A stretch of DNA of 62,381 nt from UBA1672 sp963977495 (GTDB taxonomy: Bacteria; Pseudomonadota; Alphaproteobacteria; Micavibrionales; Micavibrionaceae). Location of the stretch: NCBI GenBank assembly GCA_963977495.1, contig CAXBOT010000008.1, positions 1 to 62,381 on the forward strand. Direction: 5' to 3'. The position numbers were made by a program, and so were the translations under genes. Shown piece after piece: positions 27,352 through 35,553 of the stretch. Each line of letters opens with the position of its first letter. Within the stretch, counting starts at the first letter, position 1. The notes beneath the pieces are model-generated. The model was given only the letters and a program-made list of their open reading frames with translations. It was not told the DNA's origin and did no database searches.

Positions 27352-27407
27352 TGTCATCCAAGATAGCATCATGTCCTCATTCGTACAATAGCCTAAAAAG
27401 GTTAAAT

Positions 27408-28132
27408 TATTTTTAGGGGCTGTCCTAGATAATTAGCTAATATATTTATTAACCCATTGCTTTATCTGTTTTAATTGCGTTTTAGAATCACTGTTATTAA
27501 AACGCCATTCACACTCCTTCAAAAATAGCGAAAAATGCTTGGCAGGAATACCGTTAAATTTACGCATGTGCCGTTTGGCCTGGTTCCAGAAATTCTCAAT
27601 CCCGTTGATATGATTTTTCTGATCGGCAAACAAAATCGAATGGTTGATCCGGTAATGCTTGAACTCTGAAACATCGAGCACATCATAACCTTTCCAGCAG
27701 TCAGAATAGACGATGCTGTCAGGCATAATGCGCTTCTCTATGATCGGAATAAGCGTCTTGCCGGATGCGTCGGGAATGACCTGTGTGTAAACCTTACCGC
27801 CGCGCTTTAGGATTCCGAAGACAGGAACTTTACCTGCCGCACCCCGTCCGCGGCGTCCTTTTCGCGTGCCGCCGAAATAGCTCTCATCAACCTCAAATTC
27901 TCCTGATAGAACATCTCGGTTTTGCGTCTCGGCAGCAATAATTTCTCGCAAACGATGGAAATAATAAGCCGCTGTTGTCTTGTTTACATTCACCAATTCG
28001 GCGGCTGTTCTGGCGGTTGAGCCAGACACAAAATGCTCGATCAATCGATCCTGTTTATATTTGCTTAAACGGCTTTTTCGCATGTCCATATTGATAACCT
28101 TTCTCGGTTATCTGGGACAGCCCCTATTTTTA
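27408..28132. mobile_element. IS1595-family insertion sequence with target duplication
   Basis: The element proper runs 27416-28124 (709 bp). The ends read inward GGGGCTGTCCTAGATAA and GGGGCTGTCCCAGATAA, differing at one base. TATTTTTA flanks both sides (27408-27415 and 28125-28132), an 8-bp target duplication as expected for this family. The intact ends, intact transposase and perfect duplication point to a recent insertion. It sits at the right border of the metal cargo. Confidence 0.93.
27433..28089 (-). CDS. IS1595-family transposase (ISXO2-like)
   Basis: 218 residues, filling the insertion sequence. An N-terminal helix-turn-helix (STARTAAELVNVNKTTAAYYFHR, about 24-46) is followed by the ISXO2-like catalytic domain: GEFEVDESYFGG (about 63-74), IVYSDCWKGYD (about 126-136) and HINGIENFWNQAKRHM (about 160-175). 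The length fits the compact branch of the family. The reading frame is intact. It catalyses cut or copy transposition of the 709-bp element. Confidence 0.92.
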   Translation of the reverse strand: MDMRKSRLSKYKQDRLIEHFVSGSTARTAAELVNVNKTTAAYYFHRLREIIAAETQNRDVLSGEFEVDESYFGGTRKGRRGRGAAGKVPVFGILKRGGKVYTQVIPDASGKTLIPIIEKRIMPDSIVYSDCWKGYDVLDVSEFKHYRINHSILFADQKNHINGIENFWNQAKRHMRKFNGIPAKHFSLFLKECEWRFNNSDSKTQLKQIKQWVNKYIS

Positions 28133-28300
28133 AATTATTTTTAGGAAGGCTTCGATTGAAAAAATTGACTGCCGGAAGGTTGGCTTTTCCTCTTGAAGTA
28201 TAAATCACAACATTATGCTCAAAGTTTTTTTGCTCTACATTGCTGGCCAGTCATGTTACCCTCGCGCTAGGAAGAGGCTTTATAAATGGCAAATTTTTAG

Positions 28301-29056
28301 ATGTGTAGTATCAACAAATATTCAAAATTATGTCTGGCTTTGCTTGTTGGCTGCGGTCTGAGCGCTTGCAGTACTGCTGACAGAATTGCGCGCATCGGTC
28401 AGCAGCCGGAAATGAGTGAAATTGCAAACCCGCAAACGCAACCTGGATATCAGCCTGTCAGCATGCCCATGCCAGCTCCAAGAGCCACTGAGCAGCAGCT
28501 AAACTCTCTGTGGACTTCAAACCGCCGCTCTTTCTTTGAGGACCAACGCGCCAAAGATGCGGGCGACATTCTGACCGTTGTTATAAAAATTTCAGACAAA
28601 GCGAAGCTGGACAATGATACTGAACGCACACGTTCCAGTACGGAAAATTCCGGCCTTGACCAGCTTTTAGGCTATGAAGCCAGCCTCGACCGCATCCTTC
28701 CGCAAGCTGTTGACAATACCAATTTGAGCGCTCTGGATGCAGAATCAACTTACACTGGAGAGGGTTCCATTGATCGTAAAGAAAAAATTGAAGTCAAGCT
28801 GGCCGCTAGTGTCATACAGGTTCTGCCAAACGGCAACCTTGTGATTGCGGGACGGCAAGAAATTGCCGTAAACTATGAAAAACGTATTGTCCAGATTACA
28901 GGTATTGTCCGTCCTGAAGATATCTCTGTCGAGAACAGTGTGGATTATGAAAGGGTTGCTGAGGCGCGTATTACCTATGGTGGCGAGGGACAAATTTCAG
29001 ACGTTCAGCAACCGCGCTACGGCCAACAGCTGTATGATATTCTCTTCCCATTCTAG
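28301..29056 (+). CDS. flgH: FlgH-like flagellar L-ring lipoprotein (orphan)
   Basis: 251 residues. Lipobox LSAC (cysteine at about 23), then a proline-rich linker and the L-ring domain: SLWTSNRRSFFEDQRAKDAGDILTVVI, a GEGSIDRKEKIEVKLAASVIQVLPNGNLVIAG stretch and the typical ending RYGQQLYDILFPF. FlgH forms the outer-membrane ring of the flagellar rod. No other flagellar gene is in the window, so either it supplements chromosomal genes or it has been moved here by chance. It starts 169 bases from the insertion sequence. A GTGCTG/CAGCAC hairpin and T-run follow at 29068-29109. Confidence 0.85.
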   Translation: MCSINKYSKLCLALLVGCGLSACSTADRIARIGQQPEMSEIANPQTQPGYQPVSMPMPAPRATEQQLNSLWTSNRRSFFEDQRAKDAGDILTVVIKISDKAKLDNDTERTRSSTENSGLDQLLGYEASLDRILPQAVDNTNLSALDAESTYTGEGSIDRKEKIEVKLAASVIQVLPNGNLVIAGRQEIAVNYEKRIVQITGIVRPEDISVENSVDYERVAEARITYGGEGQISDVQQPRYGQQLYDILFPF

Positions 29057-29135
29057 AGCAAAATTGAGTGCTGTACGATTTCTGTTCTGTCCAGCACCGT
29101 ATTGTTTTTCATGATTGCCCGTGGTATGAGTAGCT

Positions 29136-29831
29136 ATGAAGATTGTATTTAAAATCACTCCCTTGGCTTCTTTGTTATTGTTGCTGTTTTTGCTTCTTCC
29201 GGCTTCGCTGGTTCAATCGGCTGAGCCTTCGGACGCCGCCAATCTTTTTGCCAGCATTCAGCCCTTAGCCGAGCGTGGCGATACCAATGCTCAGTACAAT
29301 CTTGCCCTTCTCTACGCCAAAGGTAACGGTGTTCCTCAGGATTACGTTGAGGCGCGAAAATGGCATCTTAAGGCTGCCGAGCAAGGCAACCATCTTTCTC
29401 AATACATGCTTGGCTTTTTCTATGCTGAAGGTAACGGCGTTGCGCAAGATTACACAGAAGCACGAAAATGGTGGCTCAAATCGGCCAAGCAGGGCAACCA
29501 TCTTTCTCAACACAATCTTGGTCTTCTCTATGCTGAAGGTAACGGCGTTGCGCAAGATTACACAGAAGCACGAAAATGGTGGCTTAAATCTGCCGAACAA
29601 AGCAATCCTGTTTCCCAGCTTAATCTGGGACTTCTCTACGCCGAAGGCTATGGCGTTCCACAGAACTCAGCCATTGCCTATGCGTGGCTGAACATTGCGG
29701 CAGACCAAGGAGACCAGAACGCCAAAGACGCACAAGAGCATGTAGCTGCCCGGCTTGATGCCGCTTCGCTTGCGGAGGCCCAAAGGCTTTCAAGGGAATA
29801 CTTTAAACGTTACGTCGAGCCCTTTCGCTAA
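29136..29831 (+). CDS. Secreted Sel1-repeat protein
   Basis: 231 residues: a signal peptide (about 1-30), then four Sel1-like repeats of 36 residues (pattern AQYNLALLYAKGNGVPQDYVEARKW). Repeats two and three are almost identical in DNA: a stretch from 29421 recurs at 29529, exactly 108 bases on, so a recent in-frame duplication. Sel1 solenoids serve as protein-binding scaffolds. A rho-independent terminator follows the stop. Partner unknown. Confidence 0.85.
   Translation: MKIVFKITPLASLLLLLFLLLPASLVQSAEPSDAANLFASIQPLAERGDTNAQYNLALLYAKGNGVPQDYVEARKWHLKAAEQGNHLSQYMLGFFYAEGNGVAQDYTEARKWWLKSAKQGNHLSQHNLGLLYAEGNGVAQDYTEARKWWLKSAEQSNPVSQLNLGLLYAEGYGVPQNSAIAYAWLNIAADQGDQNAKDAQEHVAARLDAASLAEAQRLSREYFKRYVEPFR
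29421..29585 (+). repeat. 108-bp in-frame tandem duplication in the Sel1 gene
   Basis: TATGCTGAAGGTAACGGCGT and the following 36 bases occur at 29421 and again at 29529. The period of 108 bases equals one 36-residue Sel1 repeat, so repeat number could change by slippage or recombination. Confidence 0.8.
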
Positions 29832-29859
29832 AGCCAACAGCGCTTTCGCTGTTGGCTTC
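29832..29859 (+). terminator. Hairpin terminator after the Sel1 gene
   Basis: AAGCCAACAGCG / CGCTGTTGGCTT forms a perfect 12-bp stem with a 4-base loop immediately after the stop codon. There is no long T-run, but the stem is strong. Confidence 0.65.
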
Positions 29860-29864
29860 CTGTT

Positions 29865-29942
29865 TGCCTACATCTGTACCAGCATGAGCATGTGTCACCG
29901 AAGCAAAGCCGACGACAAAAAGGGCAAGGACGCGTATGTCAT
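29865..29942 (-). pseudogene. Remnant of a second HAHAG-type secreted protein
   Basis: Read on the minus strand this stretch encodes VLALFVVGFASVTHAHAGTDVG without a usable start. It resembles the signal peptide and cleavage region of the protein at 27046-27351 (FSLFAAGFVSAAHAHAGEQG). Nothing of the Cys/His cluster remains. Probably a truncated duplicate left by rearrangement at the right border of the metal block. Confidence 0.4.
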
Positions 29943-30063
29943 GATAGATTGGCGGCGTTATGCTGCATCAGATGGATGGTCTTGTTTACAGGACTGTGAA
30001 AAACACCAGCCTCGTGATATTTAAACCACCAGTAACCTGTGCAATCTTAAATCAAGAAAAGAA

Positions 30064-30525
30064 CTAATAAAAATATTGCCCCAGATAATCTCCGTCCACC
30101 CACATTTTGACGAAATTTGGCTTTGGTCGTATCAGGGCTTGGTAACTCTCGCACCTATTATTCTCTTGATACTGTTGTGGAGCACACCCCGTACGATAGC
30201 ACAACCCTTGCGTAACTCTGTATCCCTGTTGTCTTTCTCTTAAAACAAAGCCGTCATTACACGGCTCAAAACGCTCATATCCTAACTGATAATGCCCATC
30301 AATTTTCTCACCATTCGGGCCTGTGGTACATGACGATAGCTTTGGCAAAGGATCTCGCCCCTTCTTTATACGTTTTTTAAATTCGCTATATGGCCCGCTG
30401 CATCCTGATGGGAATCCGCCCGGTAAACAAATCCAAATAGCACAAGCGTCTTGACTAGAGGCTGTTGCTATTTTGCTCGGAGAAAATAACAACATAGCCA
30501 TCACAATTAGAACGAACGCCCTCAT
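30064..30525 (-). CDS. TrbM/KikA-family conjugal transfer protein
   Basis: 153 residues with a signal peptide (about 1-22). The mature start, DACAIWICLPGGFPSGCSGPYSEF, followed by a basic linker and LPKLSSC, matches the TrbM/KikA/MpfK pattern of paired cysteines around a C-x4-LPGG core. The C-terminal half is cysteine-rich and not assigned. Members are periplasmic accessory proteins of conjugation loci. Its start overlaps the stop of the XRE regulator gene, and both are divergent from virB2. Confidence 0.7.
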   Translation of the reverse strand: MRAFVLIVMAMLLFSPSKIATASSQDACAIWICLPGGFPSGCSGPYSEFKKRIKKGRDPLPKLSSCTTGPNGEKIDGHYQLGYERFEPCNDGFVLRERQQGYRVTQGLCYRTGCAPQQYQENNRCESYQALIRPKPNFVKMWVDGDYLGQYFY

Positions 30526-30920
30526 TTTCTCTTATTCTCCTTGTTTGGAAATGAACTTTGAAACTGTTGTGAAAACTGGCGCAATTTTCTGATAAGCGCT
30601 AAGAATTCAACTCTAATATCCTTTGGAACACTATAAAATTCGCTTACAAGTTGAAGTAATTCCGTATCTTCCGTGTTAAACGGTGCCAATTTTTCAATAA
30701 AAAAATAATTGATGGAAACACCTAAAACATCTGCACAATCTTTAAGTCTTTCTGCCGATAGCTTATTTTCGCCAGTTTCATATTTATGAATTTGTTGCGC
30801 CCTTACGCCTAGAAGATCACCTAATTCGCCCTGCGATAGCCTCCTGTTTTGCCTTAGAAAGCTTAATTTTTTTCCTAAGTTGACGTTAAAATCTAATTGT
30901 TCGTTTCCAGCTTGCTGCAT
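30522..30920 (-). CDS. XRE-family transcriptional regulator, probable control of the transfer genes
   Basis: I chose the ATG at 30920 (132 residues), preceded by AGAAGGGA. The helix-turn-helix lies at about residues 10-65 (GKKLSFLRQNRRLSQGELGD, then VRAQQIHKYETGENKLSAER). The C-terminal half is a helical dimerisation part. The gene diverges from virB2 across a 265-base region with an inverted repeat, so it probably represses its own promoter and the virB promoter. Confidence 0.8.
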   Translation of the reverse strand: MQQAGNEQLDFNVNLGKKLSFLRQNRRLSQGELGDLLGVRAQQIHKYETGENKLSAERLKDCADVLGVSINYFFIEKLAPFNTEDTELLQLVSEFYSVPKDIRVEFLALIRKLRQFSQQFQSSFPNKENKRK

Positions 30921-30983
30921 TTTATATCCCTTCTTTTGGTTCACAAGCACAAGCCAAAGTTTCAAATCTCGTTACTTCATAAG

Positions 30984-31021
30984 CACATATCCCTAAAATT
31001 AGGTTGACAAGGACATGTGCG
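30984..31021. promoter_or_regulatory. Operator candidate between the regulator and virB2
   Basis: GCACATATCC (30984-30993) and GGACATGTGC (31012-31021) form a 10-bp inverted repeat with one mismatch. A -35-like TTGACA lies at 31005-31010, just before and next to the right arm. The -10 is not clear. A site for the divergent XRE protein is the simplest reading. Confidence 0.5.
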
Positions 31022-31185
31022 GGTTAATGTTGAGATTATGATCGGGAATATCTGCTCACATAACAGGATTCAACCTATTGCGTATAAGTTTAGGCCATTT
31101 TTAAACTGTGAGATGAAAGCCCTTGAAATTACAGAGATTTACTCTTTTATGGGATAAAATAAACCAATATTAGTGAGGGAGTTAC

Positions 31186-31476
31186 ATGCGCAGCACACAT
31201 CTATTATTTTTAATCCTTGCACTGATATTGATCTCAATTCCTGAAACCGCACATGCTCAAGCATTATTTGATTCAGGTACAAATTTCCTAACGGCTCTTC
31301 AGAACCTTCTCACAAACACTTGGGCTCGTATCATCGCCATTATCGCGGTTATTGGCCTTGGGATACTCTGGATGACAGGCAGATTAGCTTGGGGTGTTGC
31401 CGCTTCAATAATTGGCGGAATTATCCTTGTATTTGGCGCACCTGCTATTGTTGATAGCATTGCCGGCTCATTATAG
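31186..31476 (+). CDS. virB2: VirB2-type pilin
   Basis: 96 residues with a signal peptide (MRSTHLLFLILALILISIPETAHA) and two hydrophobic helices (about 43-60 and 68-90) separated by a short polar turn, the form of VirB2/TrbC pilin precursors. AGTGAGGGAG precedes the ATG. First gene of the plus-strand type IV secretion operon. It is processed and assembles into the conjugative pilus. Confidence 0.85.
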   Translation: MRSTHLLFLILALILISIPETAHAQALFDSGTNFLTALQNLLTNTWARIIAIIAVIGLGILWMTGRLAWGVAASIIGGIILVFGAPAIVDSIAGSL

Positions 31477-31487
31477 AGAGCCGATAA

Positions 31488-31796
31488 ATGAGCTTTGATA
31501 ATGAAATAGATTATGACCCTTTATTCGTTGGTATGACCAGACCCCCAATAGTCATGGGCGTGCCAATGGAATTTTTCGGTATAAACTTCATTATTTTTGG
31601 AATTGGAATGATTGCCTTTGCATCACTGTCAGCAAAGGCACTTTTCGTTTTAGTGGTTTGTTTGCCTCTTCACGTTTTTGGATATATCGCCACTGAAAAA
31701 GAGCCGCACTGGATGAGCATCTATTTAACCAAATTGACAAAATGCGGGCCAATACAAAACAGAGGCTTTTGGAAGTCCAATAGCTATAAACCATGA
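31488..31796 (+). CDS. virB3: VirB3-type inner-membrane protein
   Basis: 102 residues, 11 bases after virB2. The N-terminus (DPLFVGMTRPPIVMGVPMEFF) is the VirB3 signature, then a hydrophobic pair of helices (about 28-66). VirB3 works with VirB4 in pilus biogenesis; here the two genes are separate, not fused. Confidence 0.88.
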   Translation: MSFDNEIDYDPLFVGMTRPPIVMGVPMEFFGINFIIFGIGMIAFASLSAKALFVLVVCLPLHVFGYIATEKEPHWMSIYLTKLTKCGPIQNRGFWKSNSYKP

Positions 31797-31812
31797 GGAT
31801 CGAAATTTTAAA

Positions 31813-34218
31813 GTGTTACGAGCTGCAAGAAAAAAAGATACGCAACTTGGAAGGATCGCAGAACGTGAAGTAAAGGCTTCGAGCTTTATTCCGTACTCGC
31901 GGCATTTCGGCGACACTACCCTCAAAACAAAAGCTGGATATCTTCTCAAAGTTATTAAAATAGAAGGATTACCCTTCGAAACCGCAGATCAGATAGACCT
32001 TAACACTCGTAAAAATATAAGAGCAACATTGCTAAGGGGTATTAGCAACTCTCGCTTTGCAATTTATCATCATACAATTCGAAGGCGTGTATGTGATAAA
32101 TTGCCAGGAATATTTGAGAACGACTGGTGCAGGAAACTTGATAACGAATATCAAGAAAAGCTCTCTCAAAAAAATATGTTTGTGAACGAGCAATTTATAA
32201 CAATCGTTCGCCGCCCTCCCCAAAGTAAAATCGGCATCATGGCCAATATCAGCGGAACTTTATTCTCATCCGTTGACCGTTCAGCACGACAGCAAAAAGA
32301 TATTGAAAATTTACGCGCTATCAATGAAGCCGTAAATAATATTTTATCAACTTTAGAGCCATACAAACCAAGAGTTTTGAAGGTTTATGATACAGAAAAT
32401 GGTTCGTTTTCCGAACCGCTATCATTCCTGTCTTACTTAGTGAATTTAGAAGATAAACCTATACGTCTTCCAGCTTGTTCTATTGCAGATTATTTACCTG
32501 AAAAAAGATTATCATTCGGCAGGGAAACCTTTGAGTTACGAGGCGCTGCATCTAGTGATGTAAAGCTCGGTGCGGTTCTCTCCGTAAAAGAATACGATAA
32601 TGCCACAGGGCCGGGTATGCTGGATTCATTTCTTCGCCTGCCCCATGAATTTATTCTCACCCAGTCTTTTGGATTTGTTGACCGCCAAACTTCTTTAAGT
32701 GCAATGAATGAAGCTGAAAGAAAGATGATCGCGTCTGAACAAGGCGCAGAAAGTCTAATTGTTGATATTCAAGAAGCAAAAAATGATCTCTCTTCTGGCA
32801 AGTCATCATTTGGTGAGCATCACATTTCTCTAACTGTGTTTGCAGATAATAAAGACCAATTAGATAAATCCATAAGCGACTCTTTGAGTGCTTTTACCAA
32901 CCTTGGGTTAATTTGCGTTCGAGAAGATGTAAATTTAGAACCTGCGTTCTGGGCAAATTTACCTGCTAACTTTAACTATATTTCGCGAAGATCATTAATT
33001 TCTAATCGCAATTTTGCGAGCTTTGCCAGTCTTCACACCTTCCCTGCTGGCAGTAAGCAAGAAAATCATTGGGGATCAGCTATTACAAGGCTTGAAACAA
33101 CCTCTGGCACGCCGTATTGGTTCAATTTTCATGAGCGTGATGTCGGGAATTTCACGGTTATTGGCCCGACAGGAACGGGGAAGACAGTTTTGCTCACATT
33201 TTTAATGGCGCAGGCTCAACGTCTCAAACCTCGATCTGTATATTTTGATAAAGACCGTGGAGCGGAGATTTTTATTCGCGCTATTGGCGGTGAATACACT
33301 GTAGTAAGCCCCGGTAAACCTACAGGATTAAACCCGCTTCAACTTGAAGATACACCCAAAAACAGAGGGTTTCTTAGAGATTGGCTTCAGCTGCTTGTGT
33401 CAGATGATAATCATCAACGCCTGACGTCTAAGGAAATTGATATTATTTCGGATGCTGTTAATGCAAATTTTGAAGCTCCTCCAGAAAATAGGCGACTTCG
33501 TTATATTGCAGAACTTTTAGCAGGCTATGGTGCTGAACAAGGCTCATCACTTGGAGAAAAGATTGCAAAATGGCACACCAAAGGTGAACGCGCATGGCTT
33601 TTTGATAATGAGAAAGACAGTCTTGCCTTGGATAACAGCACAATAGGTTTTGATTTAACCTCAATTTTAGACGACAAAATTAGCCGCGCTCCTTGGCTCC
33701 TTTATATCTTCCATAGAATTGATGAACTTCTCGATGGTGAAAAAACAATTCTCATGCTCGATGAAGGTTGGAAAATGCTTGATGATCCAGTCTTTACCGC
33801 TCGCATAAAAGATTGGATGAAGACCATAAGAAAGCAAAACGGAATTCTGGGATTTGCCACCCAGTCTGTGAGGGATGCCCTCAATTCAGAGGTTGGCGAT
33901 ACGATTATTGAACAATCATTCACGCAAATTTTCTTACCCAATAACAAGGCTTCAGAAGAAGATTACTGCAAGGGTTTTGGACTTACTCAACAAGAACTCA
34001 TGATTATTCGTGAGCTTACACCGGAATCAAGATGCTTTCTTATTAAGCATGGTACGGATTCAGTGATCGCCAAATTGGATTTAAGCAATATGGATGATTT
34101 TATTTCGGTTCTTTCAGGACGAACCGAAACTGTAAAGCTTCTCGAAGATATTATGAAAGAAAAAGGCGACTCACCTGAAGATTGGCTCGACACATTTTTA
34201 CAAAGGAGAAAACAATGA
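31813..34218 (+). CDS. virB4: VirB4-type ATPase
   Basis: 801 residues from a GTG at 31813. Walker A GPTGTGKTVLL at about residue 451, Walker B with MLDEGWKML at about 650. The N-terminal half matches the CagE/VirB4 domain (ISNSRFAIYHHTIRRR, HHISLTVFADN). It energises pilus assembly and substrate passage at the inner membrane. The length is typical. The ribosome site (GAGGA) lies rather far upstream, so the precise start is less sure. Confidence 0.92.
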   Translation: MLRAARKKDTQLGRIAEREVKASSFIPYSRHFGDTTLKTKAGYLLKVIKIEGLPFETADQIDLNTRKNIRATLLRGISNSRFAIYHHTIRRRVCDKLPGIFENDWCRKLDNEYQEKLSQKNMFVNEQFITIVRRPPQSKIGIMANISGTLFSSVDRSARQQKDIENLRAINEAVNNILSTLEPYKPRVLKVYDTENGSFSEPLSFLSYLVNLEDKPIRLPACSIADYLPEKRLSFGRETFELRGAASSDVKLGAVLSVKEYDNATGPGMLDSFLRLPHEFILTQSFGFVDRQTSLSAMNEAERKMIASEQGAESLIVDIQEAKNDLSSGKSSFGEHHISLTVFADNKDQLDKSISDSLSAFTNLGLICVREDVNLEPAFWANLPANFNYISRRSLISNRNFASFASLHTFPAGSKQENHWGSAITRLETTSGTPYWFNFHERDVGNFTVIGPTGTGKTVLLTFLMAQAQRLKPRSVYFDKDRGAEIFIRAIGGEYTVVSPGKPTGLNPLQLEDTPKNRGFLRDWLQLLVSDDNHQRLTSKEIDIISDAVNANFEAPPENRRLRYIAELLAGYGAEQGSSLGEKIAKWHTKGERAWLFDNEKDSLALDNSTIGFDLTSILDDKISRAPWLLYIFHRIDELLDGEKTILMLDEGWKMLDDPVFTARIKDWMKTIRKQNGILGFATQSVRDALNSEVGDTIIEQSFTQIFLPNNKASEEDYCKGFGLTQQELMIIRELTPESRCFLIKHGTDSVIAKLDLSNMDDFISVLSGRTETVKLLEDIMKEKGDSPEDWLDTFLQRRKQ

Positions 34219-34964
34219 AAATTTTAAAACTCGTTATCCTTTCAGCTGCAATAATGTTTTTGCAAAGTGCTGACGCAAAAGCGCAAGGTATCCCTGTTTA
34301 TGATGCATCGAGCTTCGCACAGCTTATAGCGCAAGTTGATGCTATGGCTGATGATTACCAAAAACAGCTTGAGCAACTAGAAGAAGCTGTCAGGCAATCA
34401 AACGCTATGACTGGCTCGCGCAATATGGGTGATGTCGCAAATGGTCTTTTAGAGCAACAATTACGCGAATATTTGCCTAACACATGGCAAGACACCATGA
34501 ATATCATTAATAGTGGAAATATTCCTACCGGCGCGCTAGGCACACAGAGCATTTATAACGACCTTTACAATGACTACTCCCCTCTTTCGGGTGCGGATTT
34601 GATGCCTTCCGATCCGACAAGTAATGTGGCCAAAGCTATAGATCGTAGAACCGGCACAACATACGCTGCTTTATCAGCAAGTGAGCAAGCCTATAATAAT
34701 GTTCCCGTAAGAATGCAAACCTACAACACTTTGCTAAATGAATTGAATAGCAGCGATGATTTAAAAACGTCTGTTGATTTGCAAGCCAGAATTTCTGCTG
34801 AGAACGGTGTGGCTCTCAATGAGTTGATGCGCCTGAATGCCATTCGTATTCAGCAAGATGCTTCTATTGATAATGAAACTCTCATGAATTCAAGAAGAGC
34901 CAGTTCGTTCAATGTTTATGATCCTGCTTTAGCAAGAGCAGCAATGGAATTACCTAACAACTAA
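34215..34964 (+). CDS. virB5: VirB5-type minor pilin
   Basis: The ATG at 34215 follows AAAGGAGAAAAC and overlaps the virB4 stop by 4 bases, giving 249 residues. Signal peptide (about 1-24). The mature part is a long helical coiled body (QLIAQVDAMADDYQKQLEQL, then a central variable loop and helical C-terminus), as in VirB5/TraC proteins that sit at the pilus tip and aid recipient recognition. Confidence 0.82.
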   Translation: MKILKLVILSAAIMFLQSADAKAQGIPVYDASSFAQLIAQVDAMADDYQKQLEQLEEAVRQSNAMTGSRNMGDVANGLLEQQLREYLPNTWQDTMNIINSGNIPTGALGTQSIYNDLYNDYSPLSGADLMPSDPTSNVAKAIDRRTGTTYAALSASEQAYNNVPVRMQTYNTLLNELNSSDDLKTSVDLQARISAENGVALNELMRLNAIRIQQDASIDNETLMNSRRASSFNVYDPALARAAMELPNN

Positions 34965-34975
34965 GGAGAAAAAAT

Positions 34976-35161
34976 ATGAAAAAATTTCTAACAATTACTT
35001 GCTTAATCTCTGCTTTAGCCCTTGGTGGGTGTGCATCACAATACAAAGAGAAAAAAGCCCCATGCGGTGACAGTAAAACCGCCTCTCTATCCAGCAATCC
35101 TTGTGATCCTCTTCCTATAAATGTCGCAATGGTCGAAACAAAGGATGTTACTGAATCATGA
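34976..35161 (+). CDS. Small lipoprotein in the virB operon (VirB7- or Eex-like)
   Basis: 61 residues with lipobox LALGGC. AAGGAGAAAAAAT precedes the start. It lies between virB5 and virB6, where pKM101-type systems have eex, and its size also fits VirB7, which anchors VirB9 in the outer membrane. It contains two further cysteines. No separate virB7 is found, so this is the best candidate; the sequence alone does not decide. Confidence 0.6.
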   Translation: MKKFLTITCLISALALGGCASQYKEKKAPCGDSKTASLSSNPCDPLPINVAMVETKDVTES

Positions 35162-35553
35162 AAAGAAAATTCCTTTTTAGTTCTATAGCCGCTGTACTCA
35201 GCTTGTCTGCATGCTCTAATGAAGATAATCCTCTTACCGATATATCTCCTCAGATCATTGCAAAAGAGGTCTTCGATATTGGCGAAGACTCTAATGATTG
35301 CATGCAACTTTGGGCCAACCCTGAAACTGCAAGTCCAGAGGGATTTATTTATAAAACTTGCGGAGATACAGCTTCAAAAATTGCAATTCATTTTACGCAA
35401 GCTGGCTATGGAGAAATCACTGCTAATAATGTCAAAACTCTCCCAAACTGGAAAATGATTGAAACTGAAGTAAAAGCTCTCAGAAAAGAACGCCGCGACA
35501 ATATGAGCGAAACAATGAAGAACTCTTTCCCAGATTGGAGCAAACAAAATTGA
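35158..35553 (+). CDS. Lipoprotein, candidate entry-exclusion protein
   Basis: 131 residues, overlapping the previous lipoprotein stop by 4 bases. Lipobox LSAC. The mature part has a cysteine pair (DSNDCMQLWAN ... FIYKTCGDTA) and a charged C-terminal helix. The place between virB5 and virB6 matches the exclusion gene of related operons, where a lipoprotein blocks uptake of the same plasmid. Assignment by position only. Confidence 0.5.
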   Translation: MKRKFLFSSIAAVLSLSACSNEDNPLTDISPQIIAKEVFDIGEDSNDCMQLWANPETASPEGFIYKTCGDTASKIAIHFTQAGYGEITANNVKTLPNWKMIETEVKALRKERRDNMSETMKNSFPDWSKQN

